Positions 1 through 6,742 are shown, counted from the stretch's first letter. The stretch: DNA of 8,997 nucleotides from JACDET01 sp035568375 (GCA_035568375.1 DATMOG010000084.1:1-8997), one strand, 5' to 3'. Notes: generated by a model from the sequence alone, not told the origin. Translations and numbers: made by a program.

Positions 1-1
1 A

Positions 2-370
2 ACTTCGATGCAGCCGCCTATACCAACTGCGCAGAATAGTCAACAAAATTCTCAAACATCGATTATGAAAATACAGTCAACAACGGCTTCTGCAAGTAGT
101 CATGCTGTAAGTTATACAGCAAATGGATTTAATCCTAACTCAATTACTATAAAAGTTGGTGAAACAGTAAGATGGACAAATAAAAATAGTGACAATATGT
201 GGGTTGCATCCAATCCACATCCATCACATACTGATTATCCAGGCTTTGATGAATTGAAGAGCGTTCCAACAAATGGGACATATTCATTTACTTTCACTAA
301 AGTTGGGCATTGGGGATATCACAATCATTTGAACCCAAGTCAACAAGGAGTTGTTGTTGTGACGCAGTAA
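2..370 (+). CDS. Cupredoxin-like protein without type 1 copper cysteine (5' partial)
   Basis: This is the C-terminal part of an exported cupredoxin-fold protein. The frame is open to the left edge. The first ATG (base 8) is followed by a Gln/Asn/Ser-rich linker rather than a signal peptide, so I infer that the true start and a membrane anchor lie outside the window. Counting from that ATG, residues 34-120 form the beta-barrel: NPNSITIKVGETVRW (42-56) is the usual cupredoxin strand pattern, and VGHWGYHNH then GVVVV (99-118) is the last-loop region. There is no cysteine in the visible protein. Where blue copper proteins have C-x-x-H-x-x-M, this one has YHNHLNP. Histidines cluster at 71, 74, 101, 105 and 107 and could bind copper in another geometry; this is inference. 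It might sequester or deliver copper rather than carry electrons. The fold call is fairly sure; the metal is not. Confidence 0.8.
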   Translation, partial: TSMQPPIPTAQNSQQNSQTSIMKIQSTTASASSHAVSYTANGFNPNSITIKVGETVRWTNKNSDNMWVASNPHPSHTDYPGFDELKSVPTNGTYSFTFTKVGHWGYHNHLNPSQQGVVVVTQ

Positions 371-435
371 TCATGAGATTAATTTAGGAACTGTATGAGA
401 AATAGGTTGCTTGCTATTGCAATCTTGACTTGTCA

Positions 436-441
436 TACTAT
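436..441 (+). promoter_or_regulatory. Possible -10 box of the DoxX-like gene
   Basis: TACTAT ends five bases before the ATG at 447. A TTGCTA at 411-416 lies 19 bp upstream as a loose -35. This is weaker than the other cases but has the same geometry. Confidence 0.3.
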
Positions 442-446
442 TTTAA

Positions 447-797
447 ATGAATCAAAAAAAATTGGCCTTTTTATTTCTTAGAGCAGCTATCGCAAGTGTG
501 TTTGCCTATGCTGCTATTGCTTCGCTTATTACTCCTGATAACTGGATAGGATTTTTCCCCATTTTTTTGCGTCATCTTATCCCGCAACAAATACTTCTTG
601 GGGGATTTTCTTTTTATGAGATTATTTTGGCAGTTTGTTTAGCATTAGGAAAGTTCACTTTCTTTGCAGCAATTCTTGCCGCTTTAACGTTGTCAGGAAT
701 TATTGTTTTTAATTTTAGCCAGATTGATATTGTTTTTCGTGATCTTGCAATTATCCTTTCTGCATTATCGCTTGCTACGTTTACCTATAAAAAATGA
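447..797 (+). CDS. DoxX-like integral membrane protein
   Basis: A 116-aa polytopic membrane protein with four hydrophobic segments at roughly residues 7-28, 46-66, 70-90 and 97-112. The pattern matches the DoxX/DoxD-like family: an R-A-A near the start of helix 1, an NWIGFFP loop after it (32-38), and FRDLAIILSAL in the last helix (97-107). Family members are small inner-membrane proteins. Some are linked to quinone-dependent oxidation of sulfur compounds, but most have no known reaction, and none should be assumed here. It lies 76 bp after the cupredoxin-like gene on the same strand. No Shine-Dalgarno precedes the ATG. It ends in TGA, which supports the standard code. Confidence 0.7.
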   Translation: MNQKKLAFLFLRAAIASVFAYAAIASLITPDNWIGFFPIFLRHLIPQQILLGGFSFYEIILAVCLALGKFTFFAAILAALTLSGIIVFNFSQIDIVFRDLAIILSALSLATFTYKK

Positions 798-835
798 AAC
801 TATTTGTACATGCTATATTTTAAGCAACAATAAGG

Positions 836-841
836 TACAAT
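836..841 (+). promoter_or_regulatory. -10 box of the FecR-domain gene, leaderless spacing
   Basis: TACAAT ends six bases before the ATG at 848, which would place +1 on the A of the start codon. No convincing -35 is seen at 16-18 bp, and there is no Shine-Dalgarno. Confidence 0.5.
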
Positions 842-847
842 AATTAC

Positions 848-1489
848 ATGAAACAGTTACTGGTTATACTGCTTTTTTTTCTTGTTGGTCTTGCGCTCGC
901 ACAGGGAATTACCTATTTTAATCAACAGCAGAATAGAGTACTTTCTTCAAAACATAGCAACGCAACAGGTTTTTCCTTAGGGAATGCACCAAGTGAATCA
1001 TTGCAAGGTAAGGTCGCATCGCTCTCTGGAACAGTCAATTGGCTCTCTCGTGTGGCTATAAAAACAGCCCCATTAATCATTTCCCAGAGTTTGCAACAGG
1101 GTGAAGAGGTAAGTACTGATACTAATGGTAAAGTAGCAATTCAAATAAAAAATATTGTTTATCTTTCAATGGCACCAAATAGCCATATTAATTTTATTCA
1201 GTTACTTCCAATAAATTTTGTGATAATGCAAGAGAGCGGGAGTGTTACGTATCAGGATAGTGGAAGTGGTGTATTGAGTATACGAACTTTTGACCTTGTA
1301 ACCGTAGTGAATAAAGGAGTTATAACTATAGCTATTAATAAAGATAGTAATAGTGTAACCGTTACTGCATTAAGAGGGACTATTCAAGAAGGGTATGTAG
1401 ATTCACAAAATATGAGTACTGTTATTAATATTACTGCTGGGCAAAAATTTATTTTTGATATTACAAATAAACAAGGGACAGTGCAATAA
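848..1489 (+). CDS. Membrane-anchored FecR-domain protein
   Basis: A 213-aa protein with an N-terminal hydrophobic segment (residues 3-20) that could be an uncleaved anchor or a signal peptide, followed by a FecR-like beta domain. Visible FecR features are GKVASLSGTV (54-63), LQQGEEVSTDTNGKVAIQI (82-100), and YLSMAPNSHI (105-114), the usual hydrophobic stretch ending in a PNS-type turn. A second beta-rich part follows (about 120-205) with ALRGTIQEG (174-182) and a TAGQKF element (196-201). In Gram-negative iron uptake FecR relays a signal to a sigma factor, but no sigma factor or TonB receptor is nearby. This is probably a freestanding extracytoplasmic FecR-fold protein of unknown role. It has no cysteines. 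Its stop lies 2 bp from that of the convergent GH18 gene. The ATG is favoured because a TACAAT box sits exactly 6 bp upstream. Confidence 0.75.
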   Translation: MKQLLVILLFFLVGLALAQGITYFNQQQNRVLSSKHSNATGFSLGNAPSESLQGKVASLSGTVNWLSRVAIKTAPLIISQSLQQGEEVSTDTNGKVAIQIKNIVYLSMAPNSHINFIQLLPINFVIMQESGSVTYQDSGSGVLSIRTFDLVTVVNKGVITIAINKDSNSVTVTALRGTIQEGYVDSQNMSTVINITAGQKFIFDITNKQGTVQ

Positions 1490-1491
1490 TC

Positions 1492-2646
1492 TTAAGGTTT
1501 ATAAGTAACTAATGGATCAAGAATATTGCTCCCTTCATAACCTAGAGCCCATAACGCGACTCCCCCAAGCTGTTTTGTATTTGCTAAAGTAACTTTTGCT
1601 TTCATAGATTCTTGATTTGGGAAAGAAATTTGATGGTATGTGCCTGTGTCCTGGTTTTGATATACGACAAAAACTTCTTGTGCTTCATTATCAAAAAATG
1701 CACTACATGTTGCACAGGATGAAAGAAATGATTCCATTCGATTATTACTAGCCATGACGCCTGTTCCAGGTATAGGTGCAGAACGTACGGCAGTATTAAG
1801 CGTTTCCCATTCATACCCATAAAGTGGTATTCCCAAAATAAGCTTTTCTGGCTGCATTATTTGTAAAGATTTCTCAACGGCAGTTGTTACATCATATTCA
1901 GAACTTATTCCTGCACCGTTTAGTGGAGCTACGGGCCCTGTAACGTTTGAAGTTGGTGAATGGTAATCATATGCCATAAGAACAATAGCGTCTGCGAAGG
2001 GTGCAATGGATTGTATATTAATAATTTCTTGTTTAATAACATCAGTTGGGCTAATTTCAATAGTGAGTGTTCCAAGATGATGGCTATTAATTTGTTGCTT
2101 TATTGTTTGGACAAATTGTGTAAAATGTTTTTGGGTTATAGCTGCAGGTGTAGCTGTATATTCAATATCAAGATTTAAATCAGTAAAAGAATAGCGTTTC
2201 ATAATTGGCATGACGTCTTTCATAAGAGTGTTAGCATGTCCTATTGGGTTAGCTAACAATTGGTTAATTGATTCACTATCGCCACTGGAAAGTAACAAAG
2301 AAAGTTTGACATTATTTTTCCTAGCATTTGTTAAAAAAGTATCAAGTTTACCAGATGATAATGCATTCCAGCCAGGATCTTTCTCTTGAGGATTAGCAAG
2401 TTTGATAATGTTGCCATTGCCTCCAACATTTAGCCCAAAATAAGTTAGCGTTGTTATATAGTCAGAATAATTGCTCTTTGCTTTATTAAGAAGCCAGTAT
2501 GGGAGAAAACCGATAACCTGTTTTTTCCCGGCATCCTTGGTATGAATCAGTGTTATATTTTTTGTAATTTGAGGAATTATACTGTATAAACCAATAACTA
2601 CTCCTATGAGTAACCCAATGAATGGAATAAATAGTTTGTTGATCAT
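1492..2646 (-). CDS. Glycoside hydrolase family 18 protein, YaaH-like, membrane anchored
   Basis: A 384-aa protein with an N-terminal anchor or signal segment (residues 4-25) and a GH18 TIM-barrel domain (about 42-380). VIGFLPYW (44-51) is the first barrel strand. FTDLNLDIEY (154-163) is the catalytic strand, corresponding to DGxDxDxE, with the proton donor Glu162 and Asp160 kept but the first core Asp replaced by Asn158. VLMAYDYH (222-229) matches the substrate-positioning M-x-Y-D motif. LGIPLYGYEW (271-280) and GGVALWALGYEG (361-372) are late-strand motifs with the conserved Trp366. This pattern is closest to spore-germination YaaH/SleL-type and uncharacterised bacterial GH18 proteins, which act on N-acetylglucosamine-containing polymers such as peptidoglycan. 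That substrate is inferred. The location is probably the outer face of the cytoplasmic membrane. Cys311 and Cys314 could form a disulfide. Confidence 0.88.
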   Translation of the reverse strand: MINKLFIPFIGLLIGVVIGLYSIIPQITKNITLIHTKDAGKKQVIGFLPYWLLNKAKSNYSDYITTLTYFGLNVGGNGNIIKLANPQEKDPGWNALSSGKLDTFLTNARKNNVKLSLLLSSGDSESINQLLANPIGHANTLMKDVMPIMKRYSFTDLNLDIEYTATPAAITQKHFTQFVQTIKQQINSHHLGTLTIEISPTDVIKQEIINIQSIAPFADAIVLMAYDYHSPTSNVTGPVAPLNGAGISSEYDVTTAVEKSLQIMQPEKLILGIPLYGYEWETLNTAVRSAPIPGTGVMASNNRMESFLSSCATCSAFFDNEAQEVFVVYQNQDTGTYHQISFPNQESMKAKVTLANTKQLGGVALWALGYEGSNILDPLVTYKP

Positions 2647-2661
2647 ATTGGTAAAAGTTAT

Positions 2662-2667
2662 TTTATA
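2662..2667 (-). promoter_or_regulatory. Possible -10 box of the GH18 gene
   Basis: TATAAA on the minus strand lies 15 bases before the ATG at 2646, implying a leader of about nine bases. The divergent small-gene promoter starts 34 bp away, so the two share one intergenic control region. No clear -35 is seen. Confidence 0.3.
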
Positions 2668-2700
2668 GTAGCATATCTTGTTATAGTTTGCTTTTCATAG

Positions 2701-2729
2701 TTGACAATATGGTATTTCTGTCAGACAAT
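2701..2729 (+). promoter_or_regulatory. Promoter of the small membrane protein, leaderless spacing
   Basis: A perfect -35 TTGACA (2701-2706), a 17-bp spacer and GACAAT (2724-2729) end six bases before ATG 2736. The predicted start of transcription is the ATG itself, which argues for this ATG over the upstream in-frame TTG. Confidence 0.6.
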
Positions 2730-2735
2730 AAGAGC

Positions 2736-2978
2736 ATGAATAAACCACTTGCTATTAGTATGATCATCCTTGGCCTACTTTTTATTGCGGTGTCCTTTAT
2801 ATACTTTTTAACTCCTGCAAATGCTTTACCAGGCTTTCTACCAGGACATCAAGCAGTGCTTACGACACATCATTATAAGCATGGTGTTGGATCTTTGCTT
2901 CTTGGCATTGCATGTTTTATTTTTGTATGGTTTCAGAGTGGTAAAAAACGATTAGTGAAAGAAGAAAAGAACGGATAA
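2736..2978 (+). CDS. Small two-helix membrane protein, conserved hypothetical style
   Basis: An 80-aa protein from ATG 2736. The frame could begin at TTG 2688 (96 aa), but the ATG is preferred because a TTGACA / 17 bp / GACAAT promoter ends six bases before it. Two membrane segments are visible at about residues 5-25 and 50-66. Between them is an outer or inner loop, ALPGFLPGHQAVLTTHHYKH (about 30-49), rich in Pro and His. The tail is strongly charged (KKRLVKEEKNG). I do not recognise a characterised family. The arrangement of a PG-x-PGH loop followed by HHYKHG before helix 2 looks like a conserved membrane protein rather than chance. The last 27 bp overlap the 3' end of uppP on the other strand. 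Confidence 0.65.
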   Translation: MNKPLAISMIILGLLFIAVSFIYFLTPANALPGFLPGHQAVLTTHHYKHGVGSLLLGIACFIFVWFQSGKKRLVKEEKNG

Positions 2979-3809
2979 TACAGCCCCTAGGACACAACAA
3001 TAGATTGCAAATGGTGTTACTGTTTTAGTTTCAAAATATTTCGTAAGGAATTTTACTGAAAAATATGCAGCAACTCCTGAAGTAATTGCTCCAATGAGTA
3101 TCGGTAATAAGACAACTTTTTCAGATGTACCAGCGAGTTCAGGAAGTTTAAGTACAGATGCTGCTCCGATAATCGGTGTGGCAAGAAGAAAAGCAAAGCG
3201 TACTGAATCTTCATGAGCAAGCCCAACAAGTAATCCACCTGTTAACGTTGCTCCAGTTCTTGAAAAACCAGGAATTAATGCAATACTTTGTAAAAGACCT
3301 ATTTTTATTGCTTGTGACCAGGTAAGCTTTGCAATTCTCTCGTTGCTATGTGCTGCTGTCTGTTCTTTCCTTTTTTTCCTTACTAGCTCTGCCCCAAGAA
3401 GTAATAATCCGTTAAGAAACAACATGCCTGCAACAAGTTGAGGATTTGAAAAAAGGTTTTGAAAAGTTTTTTCAAATAAAATTCCAAGGACTCCTGCAGG
3501 AATTGTTGTTATTACTAATAGCCAGCCAAGTTTAGCGTTTGCATCATTTTCCTTTATTTCCCGTTCTTTAAGAGAACGAAGAATGCCTGCAATGATCAGC
3601 TTCCAATCCTTAAAAAAATAAAAGAAGAGAACAAGCGCTGTTGCTGTATGCGTTGCGATGAGAAATGTAAGAAAAAAAGGTGCATTTTGGTCAATATTCC
3701 AACCAAGGAGTCGAGGTAATACAACACTGTGTCCAAGACTTGAAATAGGGAAAAGCTCAGTAATTCCTTGGAGCATCCCAAAAATAATTGCCTGGAAATA
3801 GGTAAGCAT
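2952..3809 (-). CDS. uppP: Undecaprenyl-diphosphatase
   Basis: A 285-aa polytopic membrane enzyme of the UppP/BacA family. It removes a phosphate from undecaprenyl diphosphate to regenerate the C55 lipid carrier used for peptidoglycan and other envelope glycans, and the family is known for bacitracin resistance. Both family motifs are complete. The first is Q14-x-x-x-E18 followed by P21-I-S-S24-x-G-H27. The second is PGFSRTGATLTGG (180-192) with the key Arg184. Spacing within motif 1 is the same as in the E. coli enzyme (E17, E21, S27, H30). About eight hydrophobic segments are present and the length is normal. A lysine/arginine-rich cytoplasmic loop lies at 144-161. The start is supported by a TGC-TATACT extended -10 that ends six bases upstream. 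There is no Shine-Dalgarno. The 3' end overlaps a convergent small gene. Confidence 0.96.
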   Translation of the reverse strand: MLTYFQAIIFGMLQGITELFPISSLGHSVVLPRLLGWNIDQNAPFFLTFLIATHTATALVLFFYFFKDWKLIIAGILRSLKEREIKENDANAKLGWLLVITTIPAGVLGILFEKTFQNLFSNPQLVAGMLFLNGLLLLGAELVRKKRKEQTAAHSNERIAKLTWSQAIKIGLLQSIALIPGFSRTGATLTGGLLVGLAHEDSVRFAFLLATPIIGAASVLKLPELAGTSEKVVLLPILIGAITSGVAAYFSVKFLTKYFETKTVTPFAIYCCVLGAVLSVLFFFH

Positions 3810-3815
3810 AACTTA

Positions 3816-3824
3816 AGTATAGCA
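3816..3824 (-). promoter_or_regulatory. Extended -10 promoter of uppP, leaderless spacing
   Basis: On the minus strand TG-C-TATACT reads as an extended -10 element, which would excuse the lack of a clear -35. Six bases separate the hexamer (3816-3821) from the ATG, so the predicted transcript starts at the A of the start codon. Confidence 0.6.
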
Positions 3825-3882
3825 AAATTATATGAAAGTTTTTGCGATATGTCTCATGTAGGAGGTAAAAAGGTAGGTTTTT

Positions 3883-5025
3883 TTAAGAAGAGGGCTTTGT
3901 ATAGATATAGAAAAAGTCTTTGTTATAGCTGTGTATATATGAATACCCACCGTTTTGTTGCATATTAGTAAGCAGGGGAATGTAGCTGTAATTACCCTTT
4001 CCTAAGCTTGTGTAAAGGATATAGCGTACCCAATAGGGATTAATATCCAGCTGCATTGCTTCAATCGCTCCTGCACTTTTTAGCGCGTTGGCTAATGTTG
4101 CTGGAATAAGGGAATTACCTACAGCATAAATTAAATCACCACTTTTTGTGATACCGATACCTGATCGCCAGGTATACATGGAATTTGTTGTCGTTCTTCC
4201 CCATGTATCAGAATCAGATTCAACAAAAGAGGTAACCAAGCTGTTGTGGACGAGAAATGCTCCATTTTGACGGATTCCAACTACATTCATTGGAAGGGTT
4301 TGTCCCTGATAGTCAATAATCTGTGCAGACCCATCTGCTAAAACCAGAAGTGTCGCAAGATTATTGCGTAAAGGGACATAGGTTTTATTACCAATAATCA
4401 TACCGTAATGTCCATCTTTTTCCATAAAACCTCCGTTAAAAGCTGCAATAAGAGAATTTGATTGTAGGATTGATTTAGGAATATACCCGGGTCCGAATAT
4501 TCCCTTTGGACCGCCAGGATAGTACGTGCCTGCTTGTAAACCGATGTTTAATTTTTTCATATTCATTTTTACCAGCGAAACAATGGCATAGGATCGTGAA
4601 GTATCTGGACGTATAAATGTTCGCGCTAGTACAGTTTCATTTGGGAAAAGTGTATTATCAATCGGTAGCCAAATGCCTTCTTGTGGTAAAGGAGGAAAAC
4701 TGTTTTGTATCGCAATATTTGTTGTGCTCATAGCACTATTTGTGGATATAGATCTTTCTTGTTCTGAGCTACCAAGAAGTGATGAGGTAAAGATATCTGC
4801 ACTTGGTTTCTTGTAGTTATATGTTACTTTATCAATCTGGTCGTTAAGAGAAAAATAAAATGATTCCAAATCAATAGTTTTTTGACTTCCAATAAGAGGT
4901 CTGAGAACGTTATCAGCAGCCTGGGCGGGTAACGCAGGATTAGTTGTGATAACAAGTTGGATAAGGATAATAAAAACGGCAATACTACCAATAATAAGAT
5001 ACATTTTATGGACGAACATTTTCAT
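3883..5025 (-). CDS. Exported NAGPA-like (phosphodiester glycosidase family) protein
   Basis: A 380-aa protein from ATG 5025. The frame extends to a TTG at 5052, but a TATACAAT promoter box lies between the two, so the ATG is preferred (another ATG at 5019 is also possible). It has an N-terminal membrane segment (residues 8-27), a linker of about 100 residues, then a domain resembling NAGPA/phosphodiester glycosidase (about 115-380). Recognisable elements are AAFNGGF (194-200; usually N-G-x-F), ATLLVLADGS (224-233), WRSGIGITKSGDLIYAV (286-302; usually R-x-A-I-G), and LANALKSAGAIEAMQLD (311-327). Canonical members then read G-G-G-S-S, but here the sequence is INPYW. The family cleaves N-acetylglucosamine-1-phosphodiesters or binds envelope sugars. 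With the altered core the activity is uncertain. It lies between the dehydrogenase gene and uppP on the same strand. Confidence 0.75.
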   Translation of the reverse strand: MKMFVHKMYLIIGSIAVFIILIQLVITTNPALPAQAADNVLRPLIGSQKTIDLESFYFSLNDQIDKVTYNYKKPSADIFTSSLLGSSEQERSISTNSAMSTTNIAIQNSFPPLPQEGIWLPIDNTLFPNETVLARTFIRPDTSRSYAIVSLVKMNMKKLNIGLQAGTYYPGGPKGIFGPGYIPKSILQSNSLIAAFNGGFMEKDGHYGMIIGNKTYVPLRNNLATLLVLADGSAQIIDYQGQTLPMNVVGIRQNGAFLVHNSLVTSFVESDSDTWGRTTTNSMYTWRSGIGITKSGDLIYAVGNSLIPATLANALKSAGAIEAMQLDINPYWVRYILYTSLGKGNYSYIPLLTNMQQNGGYSYIHSYNKDFFYIYTKPSS

Positions 5026-5036
5026 AGTTGATGTGA

Positions 5037-5044
5037 ATTGTATA
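5037..5044 (-). promoter_or_regulatory. -10 box of the NAGPA-like gene
   Basis: TATACAAT on the minus strand contains two overlapping hexamers (TATACA, TACAAT). TACAAT ends 11 bases before ATG 5025, giving a leader of roughly five bases. Its position inside the longer TTG-initiated frame favours the ATG as the real start. Confidence 0.45.
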
Positions 5045-5083
5045 CTAAACAATAAAAAAATGAAATAAAGATGAGAAGATTGT

Positions 5084-5767
5084 TTACTTCATCATTCGAT
5101 TGATAACGATTTCATCAGGAGCGATTGACGGATCTGTTTCAATGAGCTGTAGTAACAGTTTAGCAATTAATCGTGGATTCATATATTTTTCGACCGGAAT
5201 ACCAGTGAGTTCATCGTAAAATTCAGTTTTCATTCCACCTGGATGAAAACTTGTTACACGAATATTATGTTGGTTTGCTTCATATCGTAACGCATCGGTA
5301 AAACCTTTCAGGCCGAATTTAGCTGCTGAATACAGTGTGTGATTCGCTTTTGCAAGTAGTCCCGTTGTGGAATTGATATTGATAATATGTCCTGATTGTT
5401 GCTTGACCATCAATGGATAGAGTTGTTGCGTTAGTAACATTGGTGCCTTGAGATCGATTTCGAGTAAGTCATCTAACTGTTGTCTTGTATTATCAGTATA
5501 TGGTTGGATATAAATGATACCAGCGTTATTGATGAGGATATCGATTCGTTTACGTTTTTTTACGTTGTTTTCAATTGCATCAAGTGTTTTATTGTCTGTA
5601 ATATCACCGATAATAATATCTACATCTGAGTTATTTTGAAATTCTGCCAGTCCTCTTGCATTTCTCCCAGTGAGAATAAGATGATAGTCACCACGTTGTA
5701 ATAGTAAGGTAGCAATTGCTTTCCCAAGTCCACTTGAGGATCCAGTAACAACAACTACTTTTTTCAT
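5084..5767 (-). CDS. Short-chain dehydrogenase/reductase
   Basis: A 227-aa cytosolic classical SDR with a single Rossmann domain. The dinucleotide-binding TGSSSGLG is at 8-15. The TGR after strand 2 (33-35) puts an Arg where NADP(H)-preferring members often have one. GDITD is at 54-58 (adenine contact) and NNAG at 80-83. Catalytic Ser133 lies in INSTTG, and YSAAK (146-150) gives Tyr146 and Lys150. HPGGMKTEF (175-183) is the usual PG segment. The helix-4 Asn of the catalytic tetrad appears as Asp105 in EIDLKAP. All family landmarks are otherwise present, but the substrate cannot be told from sequence. The start is supported by a perfect TATAAT six bases upstream of the ATG. The AEC transporter gene ends 20 bp upstream on the same strand, so some transcripts may cover both. 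Confidence 0.93.
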   Translation of the reverse strand: MKKVVVVTGSSSGLGKAIATLLLQRGDYHLILTGRNARGLAEFQNNSDVDIIIGDITDNKTLDAIENNVKKRKRIDILINNAGIIYIQPYTDNTRQQLDDLLEIDLKAPMLLTQQLYPLMVKQQSGHIININSTTGLLAKANHTLYSAAKFGLKGFTDALRYEANQHNIRVTSFHPGGMKTEFYDELTGIPVEKYMNPRLIAKLLLQLIETDPSIAPDEIVINRMMK

Positions 5768-5773
5768 AAGGTA

Positions 5774-5779
5774 ATTATA
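5774..5779 (-). promoter_or_regulatory. -10 box of the short-chain dehydrogenase gene, leaderless spacing
   Basis: A perfect TATAAT on the minus strand ends six bases before the ATG at 5767. It sits in the 20-bp gap after the AEC gene's stop, so the dehydrogenase may be transcribed separately from its neighbour. The region upstream is AT-rich without a clear -35. Confidence 0.6.
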
Positions 5780-5787
5780 CTATAATT

Positions 5788-6708
5788 TTATTTAAAAAAG
5801 AAAAAAGCGACTAATGGTATATACAACAAGGCAAAGAGAGTACTTAAGAGGACAGCCATCGCGACTTTTTCAGGATGTGATTTGAGTACTGTTGCATAAG
5901 ATACGACATTAGCAGCTAGTGGAACGATAGTCATAAGCAGTATTATCTTATAAAGATGAGGATTATATATTTTAAACGTAACTTCATCAAGAAATAATAT
6001 TGCAATAACAACCAAAGGCCAAAGCAAGAATTTTGCAATAAACGAGATACCAATAAATCGAAAATCGATTTTATATGTTTTACTATCTGATAATCCTAAT
6101 CCAACAAGCATCATGCCTAAAACTATATAAGCGCCGTTGAAGCTATTTGCAGTATCAAAATAAATATTGCCTAGTTTAATTCCTGCAATATTTACTACAA
6201 TTCCAAGAATAAATGCATAAAGAATCGGTAATTTTAGTATTTTACTAATACTTTCTTTTACCGTATGATGCCCTTTTGCAGCTATGTAAAAACCAATAGA
6301 TGTAGCATAAAGATTGGTACCCAAAATTGCTGCAGCAACAATTCCAATGATAGTATTTCCAAAAAGCGCGATGGCAACCGGTAAGCCAAAATAACCAGTA
6401 TTTCCACTACCTGCAATAAAGGAAAGGATGTTTCGTGTTGCATCCTTCCAAAAAAATCCTCCCAATGCATATGTTATAAGTGATACTATTAAACAGACAA
6501 CGAAGAATAATATGGGTAACGAGATAGTACTAATGTTTACTTCAGTCTTTACAGCTCCTGTGAATACAATTACTGGCACGATAATATCTATGAGAAGCGT
6601 AGCAATTGATTCTTTTTGAATATGTAAATATTTACCACCAAGATAACCTACTAATAATATTAGATAGAGTGGAATGAGTTTTATCAGTAGAGTAAAAAAA
6701 ATCTCCAT
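5788..6708 (-). CDS. AEC family membrane transporter (auxin efflux carrier-like)
   Basis: A 306-aa polytopic protein with about ten hydrophobic segments in two halves, the usual size and layout of bacterial AEC (PF03547-type) carriers. The first-half signature is GSGNTGYFGLPVAIALFG (100-117), and the second-half crossover region is PLAANVVSYATVLKSHPEKVAM (263-284). Both unwound-helix regions expected in this elevator-type fold are therefore visible. Known bacterial members move dicarboxylates such as malate or malonate, and plant relatives move auxin; the substrate here is unknown. A charged cytoplasmic loop (145-157) sits between the halves. It lies between the 468-aa surface protein and the dehydrogenase, all on the same strand. 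A TATAAT box ten bases upstream of the ATG would give a leader of about four bases. Confidence 0.9.
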   Translation of the reverse strand: MEIFFTLLIKLIPLYLILLVGYLGGKYLHIQKESIATLLIDIIVPVIVFTGAVKTEVNISTISLPILFFVVCLIVSLITYALGGFFWKDATRNILSFIAGSGNTGYFGLPVAIALFGNTIIGIVAAAILGTNLYATSIGFYIAAKGHHTVKESISKILKLPILYAFILGIVVNIAGIKLGNIYFDTANSFNGAYIVLGMMLVGLGLSDSKTYKIDFRFIGISFIAKFLLWPLVVIAILFLDEVTFKIYNPHLYKIILLMTIVPLAANVVSYATVLKSHPEKVAMAVLLSTLFALLYIPLVAFFFFK

Positions 6709-6718
6709 TAGAAAATTT

Positions 6719-6724
6719 ATTATA
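6719..6724 (-). promoter_or_regulatory. -10 box of the AEC transporter gene
   Basis: A perfect TATAAT on the minus strand ends ten bases before the ATG at 6708, so the leader would be about four bases long. No Shine-Dalgarno fits in that space. Confidence 0.5.
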
Positions 6725-6742
6725 CTACAGTTTCATAGTTCA

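Noticed and set aside
447..797. UGA recoding as in Gracilibacteria/Absconditabacteria
   Set aside because: UGA sits at the natural C-terminus of the DoxX-like gene, the 468-aa gene ends in two UGA codons, and no gene needs UGA read as glycine.
1486..1496. Bidirectional terminator between the FecR and GH18 genes
   Set aside because: Only two bases separate the stops and I see no hairpin with a T-run there.
3768..3968. Plus-strand 66-aa frame across the uppP / NAGPA-like intergenic gap
   Set aside because: It overlaps the starts and ends of two well-supported minus-strand genes and has no recognisable domain. A basic stretch after GGAGG is suggestive, but that GGAGG lies inside the frame rather than before a start.
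2694..6739. TTCATAGTT occurring three times (2694, 5021, 6732)
   Set aside because: One copy lies over a start codon, the contexts differ, and the length is compatible with chance in AT-rich DNA.
6709..6742. Terminator after the 468-aa gene
   Set aside because: The only dyad (ACTAT against GTAGT) is five pairs with a wobble and overlaps the AEC promoter; too weak.
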